NCBI GenBank assembly: GCA_007123775.1
Contig: SLGK01000118.1
Location: 1 to 64,000 of the forward strand
DNA: 64,000 bases
From: Anaerolineae bacterium
GTDB lineage: Bacteria; Chloroflexota; Anaerolineae; Promineifilales; Promineifilaceae
Reading direction: 5' to 3'
Shown one piece after another: positions 1 to 8,605 of this stretch. The notes beneath the pieces are model-generated. The model searched no databases. It was not told the origin of the DNA and was given only the letters and a program-made list of their open reading frames with translations. Made by a program: the position numbers and the translations under genes. How positions within the stretch are numbered: position 1 is the stretch's first letter; every line of letters begins with the position of its first letter.

Positions 1-11
1 CTTCGGAAATT

Positions 12-866
12 ATGGGAAAATTAGGCATTGCTTTCGGCGGAGGCGGCGCACGCGGCGCGGCCCACATTGGGGCCCTTATGGAATTGGACCGGTTGGGCAT
101 CAAACCCGATCTCGTTACCGGGACCAGTATCGGCGGGCTGGTGGGGGCCATGGTTGCTTCCGGCCTTTCTACCGACGATATGGCTGCCTTTTTTGAAGAG
201 GTCAGCCTGACCCATCTCTACTCACTACCGACCAGCATCCCGGCCCTCAGCCACAACAGCAAACTCAAGCGCATAATCAAGCAAACCCTGCAAAAGGAGA
301 CCTTTGCCGACCTCAAATTGCCGCTGGCCCTTGTGACCGTAGACCTGATCAGCCGTAAGGAGATCATTCTGGATGAGGGGGATTTGTTATCGGCCGTTTT
401 GGCTACCATGTCGATCCCCGTGCTGCTGCCACCCATCGAACGGGATGGGCTAATCTTGATTGACGGCGGTATTCTGAACAACGTGCCTTTCGACGTGGCC
501 CGCGCTCGTGGCTCAACCTACGTCATCGCCATTGACCTGACCAACACCGCTCCCTTCGGCACCAGCGACGACGAGGATGACAATTTTTACACACCTATCA
601 CCATGCTGGAGCGGGCACTGGCCATGACCCGGCGTCGCCGTACCTGGCAAATTCTCTCCACCACCACCGACATTATTTCCTCTCGCTCCCTGAGCGCCCG
701 CCTGGCCATCTCCCAACCGGAGTTGATAATCCGCCCCGAAATGGGCACTATGGGGCTGTTCGATTTCCATCGCTGGCAGGAGGGCATTGAGCGCGGCCGG
801 CAGGCAGTTTTGGATGTGGAGGATGATCTGGTGGCGCTGAAGAATAGCCGGAATTTTAATCAATGA
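12..866 (+). CDS. Patatin-like phospholipase family protein (RssA/YlbK type)
   Basis: Predicted serine acyl hydrolase of the patatin family, probably acting on membrane phospholipids or other acyl esters in the cytoplasm. The 284-residue protein has the glycine-rich oxyanion motif GGGGARG at residues 9-15, the nucleophile elbow GTSIG with Ser39, and the catalytic Asp151 in an IDGG motif. These form the Ser-Asp dyad of the family. There is no signal peptide or membrane segment. Length fits the single-domain bacterial RssA-like group. The substrate cannot be told from sequence. The stop codon overlaps the left arm of a hairpin-forming repeat, and the next gene points the same way 81 bp downstream. 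Confidence 0.9.
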   Translation: MGKLGIAFGGGGARGAAHIGALMELDRLGIKPDLVTGTSIGGLVGAMVASGLSTDDMAAFFEEVSLTHLYSLPTSIPALSHNSKLKRIIKQTLQKETFADLKLPLALVTVDLISRKEIILDEGDLLSAVLATMSIPVLLPPIERDGLILIDGGILNNVPFDVARARGSTYVIAIDLTNTAPFGTSDDEDDNFYTPITMLERALAMTRRRRTWQILSTTTDIISSRSLSARLAISQPELIIRPEMGTMGLFDFHRWQEGIERGRQAVLDVEDDLVALKNSRNFNQ

Positions 867-925
867 CCGAGGACAGAGGACGAAAGACGAATAGCTATTC
901 CGTCTTCGGTCTTCCGTCCTCGGTC
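865..925. repeat. Degenerate GGAC(N)GAGGAC mirrored repeat, copy A1
   Basis: The left arm reads GACCGAGGACAGAGGACG and the right arm CGTCTTCGGTCTTCCGTCCT with CGGTC following. It can fold into an imperfect hairpin. Similar elements occur at 13823-13886, 24301-24363, 46966-47034 and 61433-61597. The left arm begins inside the stop codon of the upstream lipase gene, so it may serve as a terminator or mRNA 3' end, but no T-run follows. Confidence 0.75.
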
Positions 926-947
926 TTAATGTGTGTAGGAGGCTACT

Positions 948-1703
948 GTGAATATCTTAGGTATAGACGTTGGCGGGTCGGGCATCAAAGGGGCGATGGT
1001 CGATCCGGAGACGGGTAAATTTACCTCCGAGCGTATACGTATCGACTCGCCGGAAGATTTTCGCCCGGATGATGTGGTGGCCGTTATTGGCCAGATTGTG
1101 TCTGAGTTTGATTATCAGGGGCCGCTGGGCCTGGGCTTCCCGGCTGTTGTCATGGATGGCGTGGTGATCACGCCGCCGACTTCGCTGGCTTTTCCCGGCT
1201 GGGAAAACTACCCGTTGGCGGAACGAGTAACGGCCGTAACCAACTGTCCCACCGTCGTTATTAACGATGCCGACGCGGCTGGCTATGCCGAAATGCGCTT
1301 TGGCCACGGCCGTAACGAACCGGGCGTGGTGCTGGTTTTCACTCTGGGCACGGGCATTGGCAGCGCGTTGTTCGTGGATGGCCAGCTAGTCCCCAACACC
1401 GAAATGGGGCGCGTTTACCTGCGGCAAAAGAAGCGCGTGGCCGAACATCAGGCGGCCGAACGCATCCGAGACGAGCTAGACCTCACCTGGAAAGAGTGGG
1501 GCAAGCGGCTAAACAAATATTTCAACCAGATCGAACTCCTCTTCTGGCCACGACTGATAATTATCGGTGGCGGCGTTAGCAAAAAGCACAAAAACTTCCT
1601 TAAGCATATCCGCGTCCGGGCCGAAGTACGCCCGGCTCGCCTGCGCAACAAGGCGGGTATCATTGGCGCCGCCATGGCCGCGCTAGAGAAGGAGGAAGGA
1701 TGA
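948..1703 (+). CDS. ppgK: Polyphosphate glucokinase (ROK family)
   Basis: Phosphorylates glucose to glucose-6-phosphate using inorganic polyphosphate, and often ATP, in the cytoplasm. The N-terminal phosphate-binding loop GIDVGGSGIKGAMVD, the sugar-binding NDADAAGYAEMRFG segment and the second phosphate loop FTLGTGIGSALF match the PPGK branch of the ROK/actin-fold kinases. The typical PPGK C-terminus, including LIIIGGGVSKKH, is present. The 251-residue length is usual for this enzyme. The start is a GTG preceded by TAGGAGG at 936-942. It sits between an acyl hydrolase and an AlbA_2 protein, with no clear pathway neighbours. Confidence 0.93.
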   Translation: MNILGIDVGGSGIKGAMVDPETGKFTSERIRIDSPEDFRPDDVVAVIGQIVSEFDYQGPLGLGFPAVVMDGVVITPPTSLAFPGWENYPLAERVTAVTNCPTVVINDADAAGYAEMRFGHGRNEPGVVLVFTLGTGIGSALFVDGQLVPNTEMGRVYLRQKKRVAEHQAAERIRDELDLTWKEWGKRLNKYFNQIELLFWPRLIIIGGGVSKKHKNFLKHIRVRAEVRPARLRNKAGIIGAAMAALEKEEG

Positions 1704-1768
1704 ATTACGAATTACGAAACGGGCCACCACTACGCAATACGTAATACGCACTACGCGCCACGCAAAAC
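1701..1768. repeat. Degenerate TACG(N)A tandem repeat, copy B1
   Basis: A run of near-repeats of the words ATTACGA, ACTACGCA and AATACGTA starts at the ppgK stop codon and ends just before the next promoter. It belongs to the GCGTAGTGCGTA / AATACGTAAT family found between many genes of this window, for example at 3135, 36362, 39922, 62060 and 63395. Confidence 0.7.
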
Positions 1769-1772
1769 CTGC

Positions 1773-1778
1773 TATACT
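1773..1778 (+). promoter_or_regulatory. -10 box (TATACT) for a leaderless start
   Basis: TATACT ends 7 nt before the ATG at 1786. That places the expected transcription start on the start codon itself. There is no Shine-Dalgarno sequence. A -35 box is not convincing because this region is repeat sequence. Confidence 0.5.
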
Positions 1779-1785
1779 ATAGCCC

Positions 1786-3135
1786 ATGCTACAGAAAAAA
1801 CCGGGACAGCGCCTCGCCTTTTTAGCCCACGCCGATGTGCTGCTGCTGGCTGAGACCCTGGTGGCCATGGCCAACGGGGATGGCGGCCAGATTGTGCTGG
1901 GTCTGGATGAAGCAGGCCATTTAGCCGACAATATTTGGGAAGAAGAGGCCGAAGCCGCCCTGCGCGAAGCCGCCCGCACCTGTCGCCCCCCCATCCCCAC
2001 CGAGTGGCAGACCGTGTCTACCCGCCAGGGTGAACTGATCGGCATTAACGTGCCGCGCAGCCCTGAACTGCACAGCCTCGACGACGGCCGTGTTTTGATT
2101 CGCAGCGGCGTCAACAACCGCCCGCTGACCGGAGCCGAGATTCGACAGTTGGCCGCTAACAAAAACACGGCCGAATTTGAAACCGAAGTTGTACCCGGTG
2201 CCCAGCCTGATGACCTGGACCCGGCCATCATTGACGAATACCTGAATAAACGAGAAGCCCGCACCGGCCTTAGCACCAGTTCCCGCAGCCAACTGCTGTT
2301 TGAGATTGGGGCCACTGACCGCAGCGGTCAGCCCACGATGGCCGGCATTCTGCTTTTCGGCCGCAATCCGCAGGCCTTTTTGCCCCAGAGCGGTCTCGTT
2401 TTTGTTCGCTTCCCCGGCACGGAACCGCGTGATGCGGATGGGGGGATTGGTTACGGCCGTCGTGACGAAGTGAGCGGCCCTATTGCTCGTATTGTGGAGC
2501 GCGCCTGGAATATTCTGCTGGAAGAGATGCGCGTGGGGGCCAAAGTTAACGGCCTGGAGCGGGAAGAGCTGACCGAATACCCCCGTTTCGCCGTGCGCGA
2601 GGCATTGGTCAACGCCGTGGCCCATCGAGATTACAGGATAAACGGCCGTCGCATCGAAATCCGCATGTACAGCGACCGACTGGAAATTATCAGCCCCGGC
2701 GGCCTGCCCGGCTACATCACCGTGGACAACCTGGTCGAAGAACATTTCTCGCGCAACCCGCGCCTGGTCAATGGTTTGTACCAATGGGGTTACATCGAAG
2801 AGCTGGGCCTGGGCATTGACCTGATGATCGAAGAAATGGTCCAGGCCGGGCATGACCCACCTGTCTTCAAGGCGCTGCCCCACCAGTTCATCGTCACGCT
2901 GACCAACAAGCGGGAGCGACCCATGATTCCCAAATGGACGCGCAGTATGAACGAACGTCAGACGCGTGCCCTGACCTACATACAAGAAAATGGGAGCATT
3001 ACCAATCGGGAATATCGCACGCTGTGTGCCGACGTCTCCCCCGAAACCTTACGGCTGGACCTGGTCGATTTGGTTGACCGGGGCGTTTTATTAAAAATTG
3101 GGGCTAAAAAGGGAACGTACTATATATTGAAGTAG
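1786..3135 (+). CDS. AlbA_2 (Schlafen-like) domain and ATPase-domain putative regulator
   Basis: A 449-residue protein with an N-terminal AlbA_2 domain (about residues 15-125), which often binds nucleic acid, and a GHKL-type HATPase_c_4 domain (about 250-370). The ATPase domain shows VREALVNAVAHRDY, the metal/ATP N-box of this family, followed by ISPGGLPG. A winged-helix-like C-terminus (about 385-449) follows. Families with this layout are annotated as RecG-like or transcriptional regulators. The real function is unknown. It appears to be its own transcription unit with a -10 box directly upstream of the ATG. Confidence 0.85.
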   Translation: MLQKKPGQRLAFLAHADVLLLAETLVAMANGDGGQIVLGLDEAGHLADNIWEEEAEAALREAARTCRPPIPTEWQTVSTRQGELIGINVPRSPELHSLDDGRVLIRSGVNNRPLTGAEIRQLAANKNTAEFETEVVPGAQPDDLDPAIIDEYLNKREARTGLSTSSRSQLLFEIGATDRSGQPTMAGILLFGRNPQAFLPQSGLVFVRFPGTEPRDADGGIGYGRRDEVSGPIARIVERAWNILLEEMRVGAKVNGLEREELTEYPRFAVREALVNAVAHRDYRINGRRIEIRMYSDRLEIISPGGLPGYITVDNLVEEHFSRNPRLVNGLYQWGYIEELGLGIDLMIEEMVQAGHDPPVFKALPHQFIVTLTNKRERPMIPKWTRSMNERQTRALTYIQENGSITNREYRTLCADVSPETLRLDLVDLVDRGVLLKIGAKKGTYYILK

Positions 3136-3193
3136 GGCGTAGTGCGTAAGCCGCAGCCTAAATCCTAGGCAATACGTAATACGCAACACGCAC
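3135..3193. repeat. GCGTAGTGCGTA / AATACGTAATACGC mirrored repeat, copy B2
   Basis: GCGTAGTGCGTAAG on the left faces AATACGTAATACGCAAC on the right, giving an imperfect hairpin immediately after the preceding stop codon. It is another member of the TACG-type intergenic repeat family. Confidence 0.7.
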
Positions 3194-3200
3194 CCCGTTT

Positions 3201-3263
3201 CCCAAACATATCCCAATTTATCCCAAATATATCCCAAATATATCCCAATTGGGATTTGGGATA
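3201..3263. repeat. About five tandem 10-bp TATCCCAAAT-like units ending in a palindrome
   Basis: The words CCCAAACATA, TCCCAATTTA, TCCCAAATAT and ATCCCAAATA follow each other and end in CCCAATTGGGATTTGGGATA, which folds back on the array. It occupies the promoter region of the kinase-like gene starting at 3275. Copy number could vary and affect its expression, but that is inference. Confidence 0.75.
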
Positions 3264-3274
3264 GACAAAGTATC

Positions 3275-5494
3275 ATGACGCTTGCCCAACATTTCCTCAT
3301 CGTTTCTATCTTTCCCCTGACGTTTTTAGGGTTGTTGGTTTTTGTCTGTTTCAACCAGAGCCAGCACCGGGTAGCCCGACGCTGGTGGCTGGCTACCCTC
3401 CTGGCGGCTACGTTGTGGTCGAGCGTCATCCTGCGTTTTCATGTAGACCAGGCATTTACGGCCGAATTGATTTACGGTTGGGGTGTCGCCGCTAATTACG
3501 GGCTAAGTTTGACAGCCCTGGGATTGTTGCTGGCCACCGGCGCCTATCTCGGCTTTGATCGGTCACGGCGGATAACGGCCGTTGCCATTACTGCTGTACT
3601 CATTGTAGCCGCCTTCATGCTAGACATTCATTTGTGGGGCTATTACCTGGGGCCATTGCTGATCGTGGGCCAGGTTGTCGACCAATTCGATCTGTGGATT
3701 GCCATGTGGATTGCCAGTTGGTGGCTGGCTGCCTTTTCCGCCCTGCTCGTTACCTTACAACAAAGGCAAGTCGCCCCCGCCGATTCAATCTATCGTAACC
3801 GAATCAACTACTGGCTTATCGTTATTATTCTATTCTTGCTTGGCAGCAGCGTGGCTTCCGTCCAGCAGCACAACCGGCCTATCTACCAGGAAATTGGCGT
3901 GCTGTTCATCTTGCCCGCAATGATTTTGGGCACTATTAGCATCATCCGCAGCCAGATACCCGATCTGCAACTGACGGTGCGCCGTCTGCTCAACCGGCTG
4001 TCGGGAACGCTGATTGTTTTCGGTATTACCTGGCTGGTTCTGTCTCTTTTGGCTGAGGGATTGGCCAATTTACCGCCGGGGTTGAGTCACAATCTGGTGC
4101 TGATGCTGGCGGCGGCCCTGTTTACGGGCCTGTTCATGCTGGTTTATCGGGTCGTTGATCAGCTCACCCGCCGCGTCTTCCTACCCACGTCCCAACGGCA
4201 TGACCTGGGGCTGGCCGACTATACGCGAGGGATTGGTAATCTGCCTGAGCCAGACCAATTGGGCCGGTTAATGCTGCATCGCATTGCGTTGCATTTGGGA
4301 ACGACGGATAGCCACTGTTATCTGGTTGAGGAAGGGCCAGGCGGGCGGCTGATGACACGGCCGTTAGTCAATACCAACGGCTCGGCCATGCCGCCACCCG
4401 CCTCTTTTGCCGCCGACAGCCCTTTCGTTACCTATCTACGCCAATCTCGTATGCCATTGGTCTATTATGATCTCACCAATCTGCCCCAGTTTGCCGATCT
4501 GCCAGAAACCGAACGGGCAACGTTACAGTTGTGGGACAAAATGCTCTACTTGCCGCTGAAAGCGGGAGATAATTTGATTGGAATCATCGCGCTAGGTGTC
4601 AAAGAGAGCGGCGAGGCTTATGACCTGGCCGAACTGGGCTGGCTGGTGGCCGTGGCTAACCAGGCTGGCCCCTTGTTGGCCCAGGCGTGCCATCTGGACA
4701 GCCTGCGCCACATTAACGATTTTGTGTTTGCCCAGAACCAGATATTGGCACACCGGCAGCAGCATAGCCATGCGTTGCGCTCGTTGCAGCATCAATTTGT
4801 CAATTTGGTCTCACCAGAGCTGAAACGGCCGTTGTCAGACCTGGAAAAGCAGCTCAACGATCTCCACAGCAACGAAAACGGGCAGCCAGACACAGCGATG
4901 AGCGAGGTGCGCACCAACGTGGCCCTGCTTCGCTCCAGATTGGATGGCCTCATCCGCACTGCTAACCACATCCAAAAACAAGACGTTTTTGACTTCAAAC
5001 AGGTTCACCTTGACGCCATCATCCGCAGCGTCATGCGCAAGCTCAACACCATGGCTGAGGCTCGGCGTATCCTGATAGAGTACAACATGGCCAAGCTGGT
5101 GCCCGACATTGAAGGGGACGAGGCGCGGTTGCACGAAGCCATTCATCACCTGCTGCACAATGCCATCAAATTCAACAAAATCGGGGGACAGGTCAAGATT
5201 GATTGTTATGTTGAAAGTGGCGACCTGTGTGTGCGCATCAACGATTCCGGCGTTGGCATACGACCAGACCGGCTACCCCATATCTGGTTCGGCCCTGGTA
5301 GGCAAGAGACTAACGGCAGCCAAATCCAAGATAGCGGCCTGGGGTTAATGCTGGCTCAGTTCATTATCACCGCGCATGGCGGCCACATCGACGTTGAAAC
5401 CAGCTATGGTCAGGGCAGCACCTTTACGGTCTATTTGCCGCTCGCGCTGGTAGAAGACGCGCCGGCGAACCGGTCTGACGCCGCCGAGCCATGA
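3275..5494 (+). CDS. Membrane histidine-kinase-like protein with Pro in place of the phospho-acceptor His
   Basis: A 739-residue sensor protein. Residues 1-310 contain about eight hydrophobic segments, followed by a GAF-like region (about 325-490), a coiled HisKA-like helix pair and a HATPase domain (about 590-725). The ATPase part has an N-box (HHLLHNAIKF), G1 (NDSGVGI) and G2 (SGLGLMLAQ). The H-box reads SPELKRPL instead of SHELRTPL: codon CCA at 4814 gives Pro514 where His is expected. It therefore probably cannot autophosphorylate on the usual residue and may be a signalling pseudokinase or allosteric ATPase. Its stop overlaps the next start (ATGA at 5491), so it is translationally coupled to the VWA protein. 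Confidence 0.85.
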   Translation: MTLAQHFLIVSIFPLTFLGLLVFVCFNQSQHRVARRWWLATLLAATLWSSVILRFHVDQAFTAELIYGWGVAANYGLSLTALGLLLATGAYLGFDRSRRITAVAITAVLIVAAFMLDIHLWGYYLGPLLIVGQVVDQFDLWIAMWIASWWLAAFSALLVTLQQRQVAPADSIYRNRINYWLIVIILFLLGSSVASVQQHNRPIYQEIGVLFILPAMILGTISIIRSQIPDLQLTVRRLLNRLSGTLIVFGITWLVLSLLAEGLANLPPGLSHNLVLMLAAALFTGLFMLVYRVVDQLTRRVFLPTSQRHDLGLADYTRGIGNLPEPDQLGRLMLHRIALHLGTTDSHCYLVEEGPGGRLMTRPLVNTNGSAMPPPASFAADSPFVTYLRQSRMPLVYYDLTNLPQFADLPETERATLQLWDKMLYLPLKAGDNLIGIIALGVKESGEAYDLAELGWLVAVANQAGPLLAQACHLDSLRHINDFVFAQNQILAHRQQHSHALRSLQHQFVNLVSPELKRPLSDLEKQLNDLHSNENGQPDTAMSEVRTNVALLRSRLDGLIRTANHIQKQDVFDFKQVHLDAIIRSVMRKLNTMAEARRILIEYNMAKLVPDIEGDEARLHEAIHHLLHNAIKFNKIGGQVKIDCYVESGDLCVRINDSGVGIRPDRLPHIWFGPGRQETNGSQIQDSGLGLMLAQFIITAHGGHIDVETSYGQGSTFTVYLPLALVEDAPANRSDAAEP

Positions 5495-8382
5495 TCAGCT
5501 TTACCACTCCCGCCGCGCTGTTGCTGCTGCTGTTGCTCCCCTACTTTGTTTGGGCCGGACGGCCGTATCACCATTACACCAATCGCGGCCGCTGGCGAGA
5601 TTGGGCCAGCCTGGGACTGCGCCTGCTGATTTTGCTGCTGCTCGTTTTTAGCCTGGCCGGGGCGCAAATGGTCCGCGCCTCAGACGAAGTAGCCGTTGTC
5701 TTCCTTATAGACGCCTCCGACTCCATGGGACCAGAGCAAGCCGCCGCCGCCGAAACGTTCGTGCGCGAGGCCATTGCCGACATGCCCCCCCAGGCTCAGG
5801 CCGCCGTTATTCTTTTTGGGGCCAACGCCCTGGTCGAGCGCCCCATGTCGGCCGTGCCTGAATTAGGCCCCATCCGCTCCGTACCCCAATCGCTGCAAAC
5901 CAACATCGCCGGGGCCATCCGGCTGGGCATGGCCCTCTTCCCGGCGGGCAGCGGGCGGCGGCTGGTGCTGCTCAGCGACGGCATTGCCACCAGTGGCGAT
6001 ACCATCGAAGCGGCCCGCTTAGCCGCTGCCGCCAAAGTCCAGATCGACTACGTACCCCTCATTCCGCCCGCACTGATTACCGAAGCGATGCTGACCGAGG
6101 TCCGCGCCCCCACCCGCGTGGTCCAGGGCGATCTGTTCAACATCACCGTGACCGCCCAGAGCAGCCATAACATGGCCGCCCAACTGCGCGTCCTCTCCGG
6201 CGGTACGATAGTCTATGACGAACCGGTTGAACTGCGGCGCGGCCAGACCAACCACACCATCCGGCTGCGGGCCACCCAGCAGGAGTTTGCCCGCTATCAG
6301 GTCCAGCTAGTGCCGGAGCGGGATACCTATTTCCAGAACAATCAACTGGCTGCCTTTACCGAGATTGTGGGACCGCCTCGTGTTTTGCTGGTGGCGGCGG
6401 CGGAGACGGAAACGGCCGTATACGAAGCCGGTCAACTATTTGAAGCCCTGATCGCGGCCGGCCTCGAAGTGGAGCAAACCCCGCCCGCCGAGTTACCCGC
6501 CGACCTGCCCGGCCTCAGCAACTACGCCAGTGTCGTGCTGGCCAACGTCAGCGCCCGCACCCTCACCTTGCGCCAGATGAAAGGGCTGCAAAGCTACGTG
6601 CGCGACCTGGGCGGCGGGCTGGTAGCCGTAGCCGGCCCCAACAGCTTTGGCGTCGGCGGCTATCTGGACACCCCCCTGGCCGAAGCTCTGCCCGTGGAGA
6701 TGGAAATCCAGGATCAGGAGCGATTTCCCTCGGTCAGCATTGTCATCGTCATTGACCGCTCCGGCAGCATGGGCATCCGCGAAGGCCAATTCTCCAAAAT
6801 TGAGCTGGCCGCCGAAGCCTCGGTGCGCGTGGTAGAGCTGCTCAACGACGGGGATGAGATCACCGTCATCCCCGTTGATACACGCCCCTACAACCCGGTT
6901 GGTCCACTGCCCGCCTCAGAGCGTGAGGAGGCCATCGCCCGCATTCGGGAGATGACGGCCGGGGGCGGCGGTATCTATATGCGGACCGGCCTGCTGGCCG
7001 CCGAGGAAGCGTTAGCCAATTCAGCCACCCAAATCCAGCACATCATCGTCCTGGCCGACGGCGACGACGCCGAGGAGAAGGAGGGCGTGCCCGAAATTTT
7101 GGCCCGCCTGACCGACGCGGGCGTGACGGCCACAATGGTCAGCATCGGCACCGGGCGGGATGTGGCCTGGCTGGAGCAGATGGCGGTGCTGGGCAACGGC
7201 CGTTTTCACCTGACCACCGACGCTGCCGAACTGCCCCAGATTTTCAGCGAAGAGACCACCAGCGTACAGCGCAGCTATATTATCGAGGAGCCATTCTTCC
7301 CCACGCTGACCGGCCGCAGCCCCATTTTGAGTGGTATTCAGCAAGTGCCGCCCCTGTACGGCTACGTGGGTACGTCGCCCAAAGCGGCGGCCCAGGTCGT
7401 TTTAGCCACCCACCAGGGGGACCCGCTGCTGGCGACCTGGCAGTATGGGCTGGGCCGCGCCGTGGCCTGGACCTCTGACGCCACCGGCCGCTGGGGGGTA
7501 GACTGGGTGCGCTGGGATGGCTTCGCTACCTTTTGGGCGCAGGCGGTGCGCTGGACCATCAGCCAGGATCGAGACAGTTTGGTGGAAATGGTGGTTGTCT
7601 ATCGGGATGAGCAGGCGCGGCTGCTGGTGGATGTGCGGGATGAAAACGGCCGTTATCGCAACGGTCTCACTATGACGGCCAACGTGGTGGCTCCCACCGG
7701 CCAGGTAGAGACGGTCACTTTGCGCCAGCAGGCCCCCGGTCGCTACGAGGCCAACTTCCGCCCCCAAATAGAAGGGGCCTACTTTATCCGCCTGGCCGGG
7801 GAAGATGAAACGGCCGCATCGGTGGTGGGCCAGACGGCCGGCTGGGTGCTGGGCTACTCGCCCGAATACCGCCAGCTTGAGCCAGACCTGGAGCTGCTGG
7901 CTCGCCTGGCTGACCTGACAGGTGGGCAAAATGTGGCGGCGAATGGTTCGGCCGTTTTTGAACGTGCGCCCCAGGCCCAGGCCAGCTCGCAGCCGGTCTG
8001 GCCCTGGCTGACGCTGCTGGCCCTGCTGCTTTTGCCGGTGGATGTGGGATTGCGCCGTCTGGTCGTCACGCGGCAGGATGTGGCCCGGCTGGGGGAGTGG
8101 TTGTTCGGCCGTTTTCGCCCGGCTCAGGTCCCGGCCCCAGCCCAACCGGAGCCGGTGGCTCGCCTTTTTGCTGCCAAGCAGCGGGCGTTGGCTCAGCGCG
8201 ATCAGACGCAGCTACCGACCGCATCTGATTCACCCCCGGTCTCAACAATCGGGGCAAAAGAGGTAGAAAAACGGCCGTCTACCCCCACAACCCCCAACAA
8301 TGAGGCCGACAATACAGACTCTCTGGCGGCTCGCCTGCTGCGACAAAAACAGACCAAACACCACGATTCTGACGCCGGCTAG
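5491..8382 (+). CDS. Membrane protein with two VWA domains and a glutamine-amidotransferase-like domain
   Basis: A 963-residue protein with a hydrophobic N-terminus and a second early membrane segment (about residues 35-57). The first VWA domain has MIDAS motif DASDS (about 71-75). An amidotransferase-like Rossmann region without obvious catalytic Cys lies around 295-395, the second VWA has DRSGS (about 422-426), and a C-terminal membrane segment is near 830-850. This resembles the BatA/YegL-like proteins common in Chloroflexi and Planctomycetes. It probably makes metal-dependent protein contacts on the outer face of the membrane. The upstream kinase-like gene overlaps by 4 bp, so the two likely work together. 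Its ligand is unknown. Confidence 0.85.
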   Translation: MISFTTPAALLLLLLLPYFVWAGRPYHHYTNRGRWRDWASLGLRLLILLLLVFSLAGAQMVRASDEVAVVFLIDASDSMGPEQAAAAETFVREAIADMPPQAQAAVILFGANALVERPMSAVPELGPIRSVPQSLQTNIAGAIRLGMALFPAGSGRRLVLLSDGIATSGDTIEAARLAAAAKVQIDYVPLIPPALITEAMLTEVRAPTRVVQGDLFNITVTAQSSHNMAAQLRVLSGGTIVYDEPVELRRGQTNHTIRLRATQQEFARYQVQLVPERDTYFQNNQLAAFTEIVGPPRVLLVAAAETETAVYEAGQLFEALIAAGLEVEQTPPAELPADLPGLSNYASVVLANVSARTLTLRQMKGLQSYVRDLGGGLVAVAGPNSFGVGGYLDTPLAEALPVEMEIQDQERFPSVSIVIVIDRSGSMGIREGQFSKIELAAEASVRVVELLNDGDEITVIPVDTRPYNPVGPLPASEREEAIARIREMTAGGGGIYMRTGLLAAEEALANSATQIQHIIVLADGDDAEEKEGVPEILARLTDAGVTATMVSIGTGRDVAWLEQMAVLGNGRFHLTTDAAELPQIFSEETTSVQRSYIIEEPFFPTLTGRSPILSGIQQVPPLYGYVGTSPKAAAQVVLATHQGDPLLATWQYGLGRAVAWTSDATGRWGVDWVRWDGFATFWAQAVRWTISQDRDSLVEMVVVYRDEQARLLVDVRDENGRYRNGLTMTANVVAPTGQVETVTLRQQAPGRYEANFRPQIEGAYFIRLAGEDETAASVVGQTAGWVLGYSPEYRQLEPDLELLARLADLTGGQNVAANGSAVFERAPQAQASSQPVWPWLTLLALLLLPVDVGLRRLVVTRQDVARLGEWLFGRFRPAQVPAPAQPEPVARLFAAKQRALAQRDQTQLPTASDSPPVSTIGAKEVEKRPSTPTTPNNEADNTDSLAARLLRQKQTKHHDSDAG

Positions 8383-8456
8383 AACAATCCACACGCCAAC
8401 AAAGATGGCTGAATGTCAGGCTATCTGGCCACTGGTCGTATACCTTTTTCCTATTG

Positions 8457-8485
8457 TTGTATTTGACTACTTGGACCATTATATA
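8457..8485 (+). promoter_or_regulatory. Predicted sigma70-type promoter of the subtilase gene
   Basis: TTGTAT at 8457-8462 and TATATA at 8480-8485 are separated by 17 bp. Transcription would start about 113 nt before the ATG at 8606. The 8383-8605 gap holds no other feature that I can recognise. Confidence 0.5.
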
Positions 8486-8605
8486 GGTCGGAAGTCCGTA
8501 GCAGGGGCTAAATGCACCATGGTAGCCGCTGATTACTGAGAGGCCTGGTCCCGATCCAGCCAGACTCTTATTAGGTGGTAGTTACGTGGAAAAAGGAAGT
8601 GTCTC

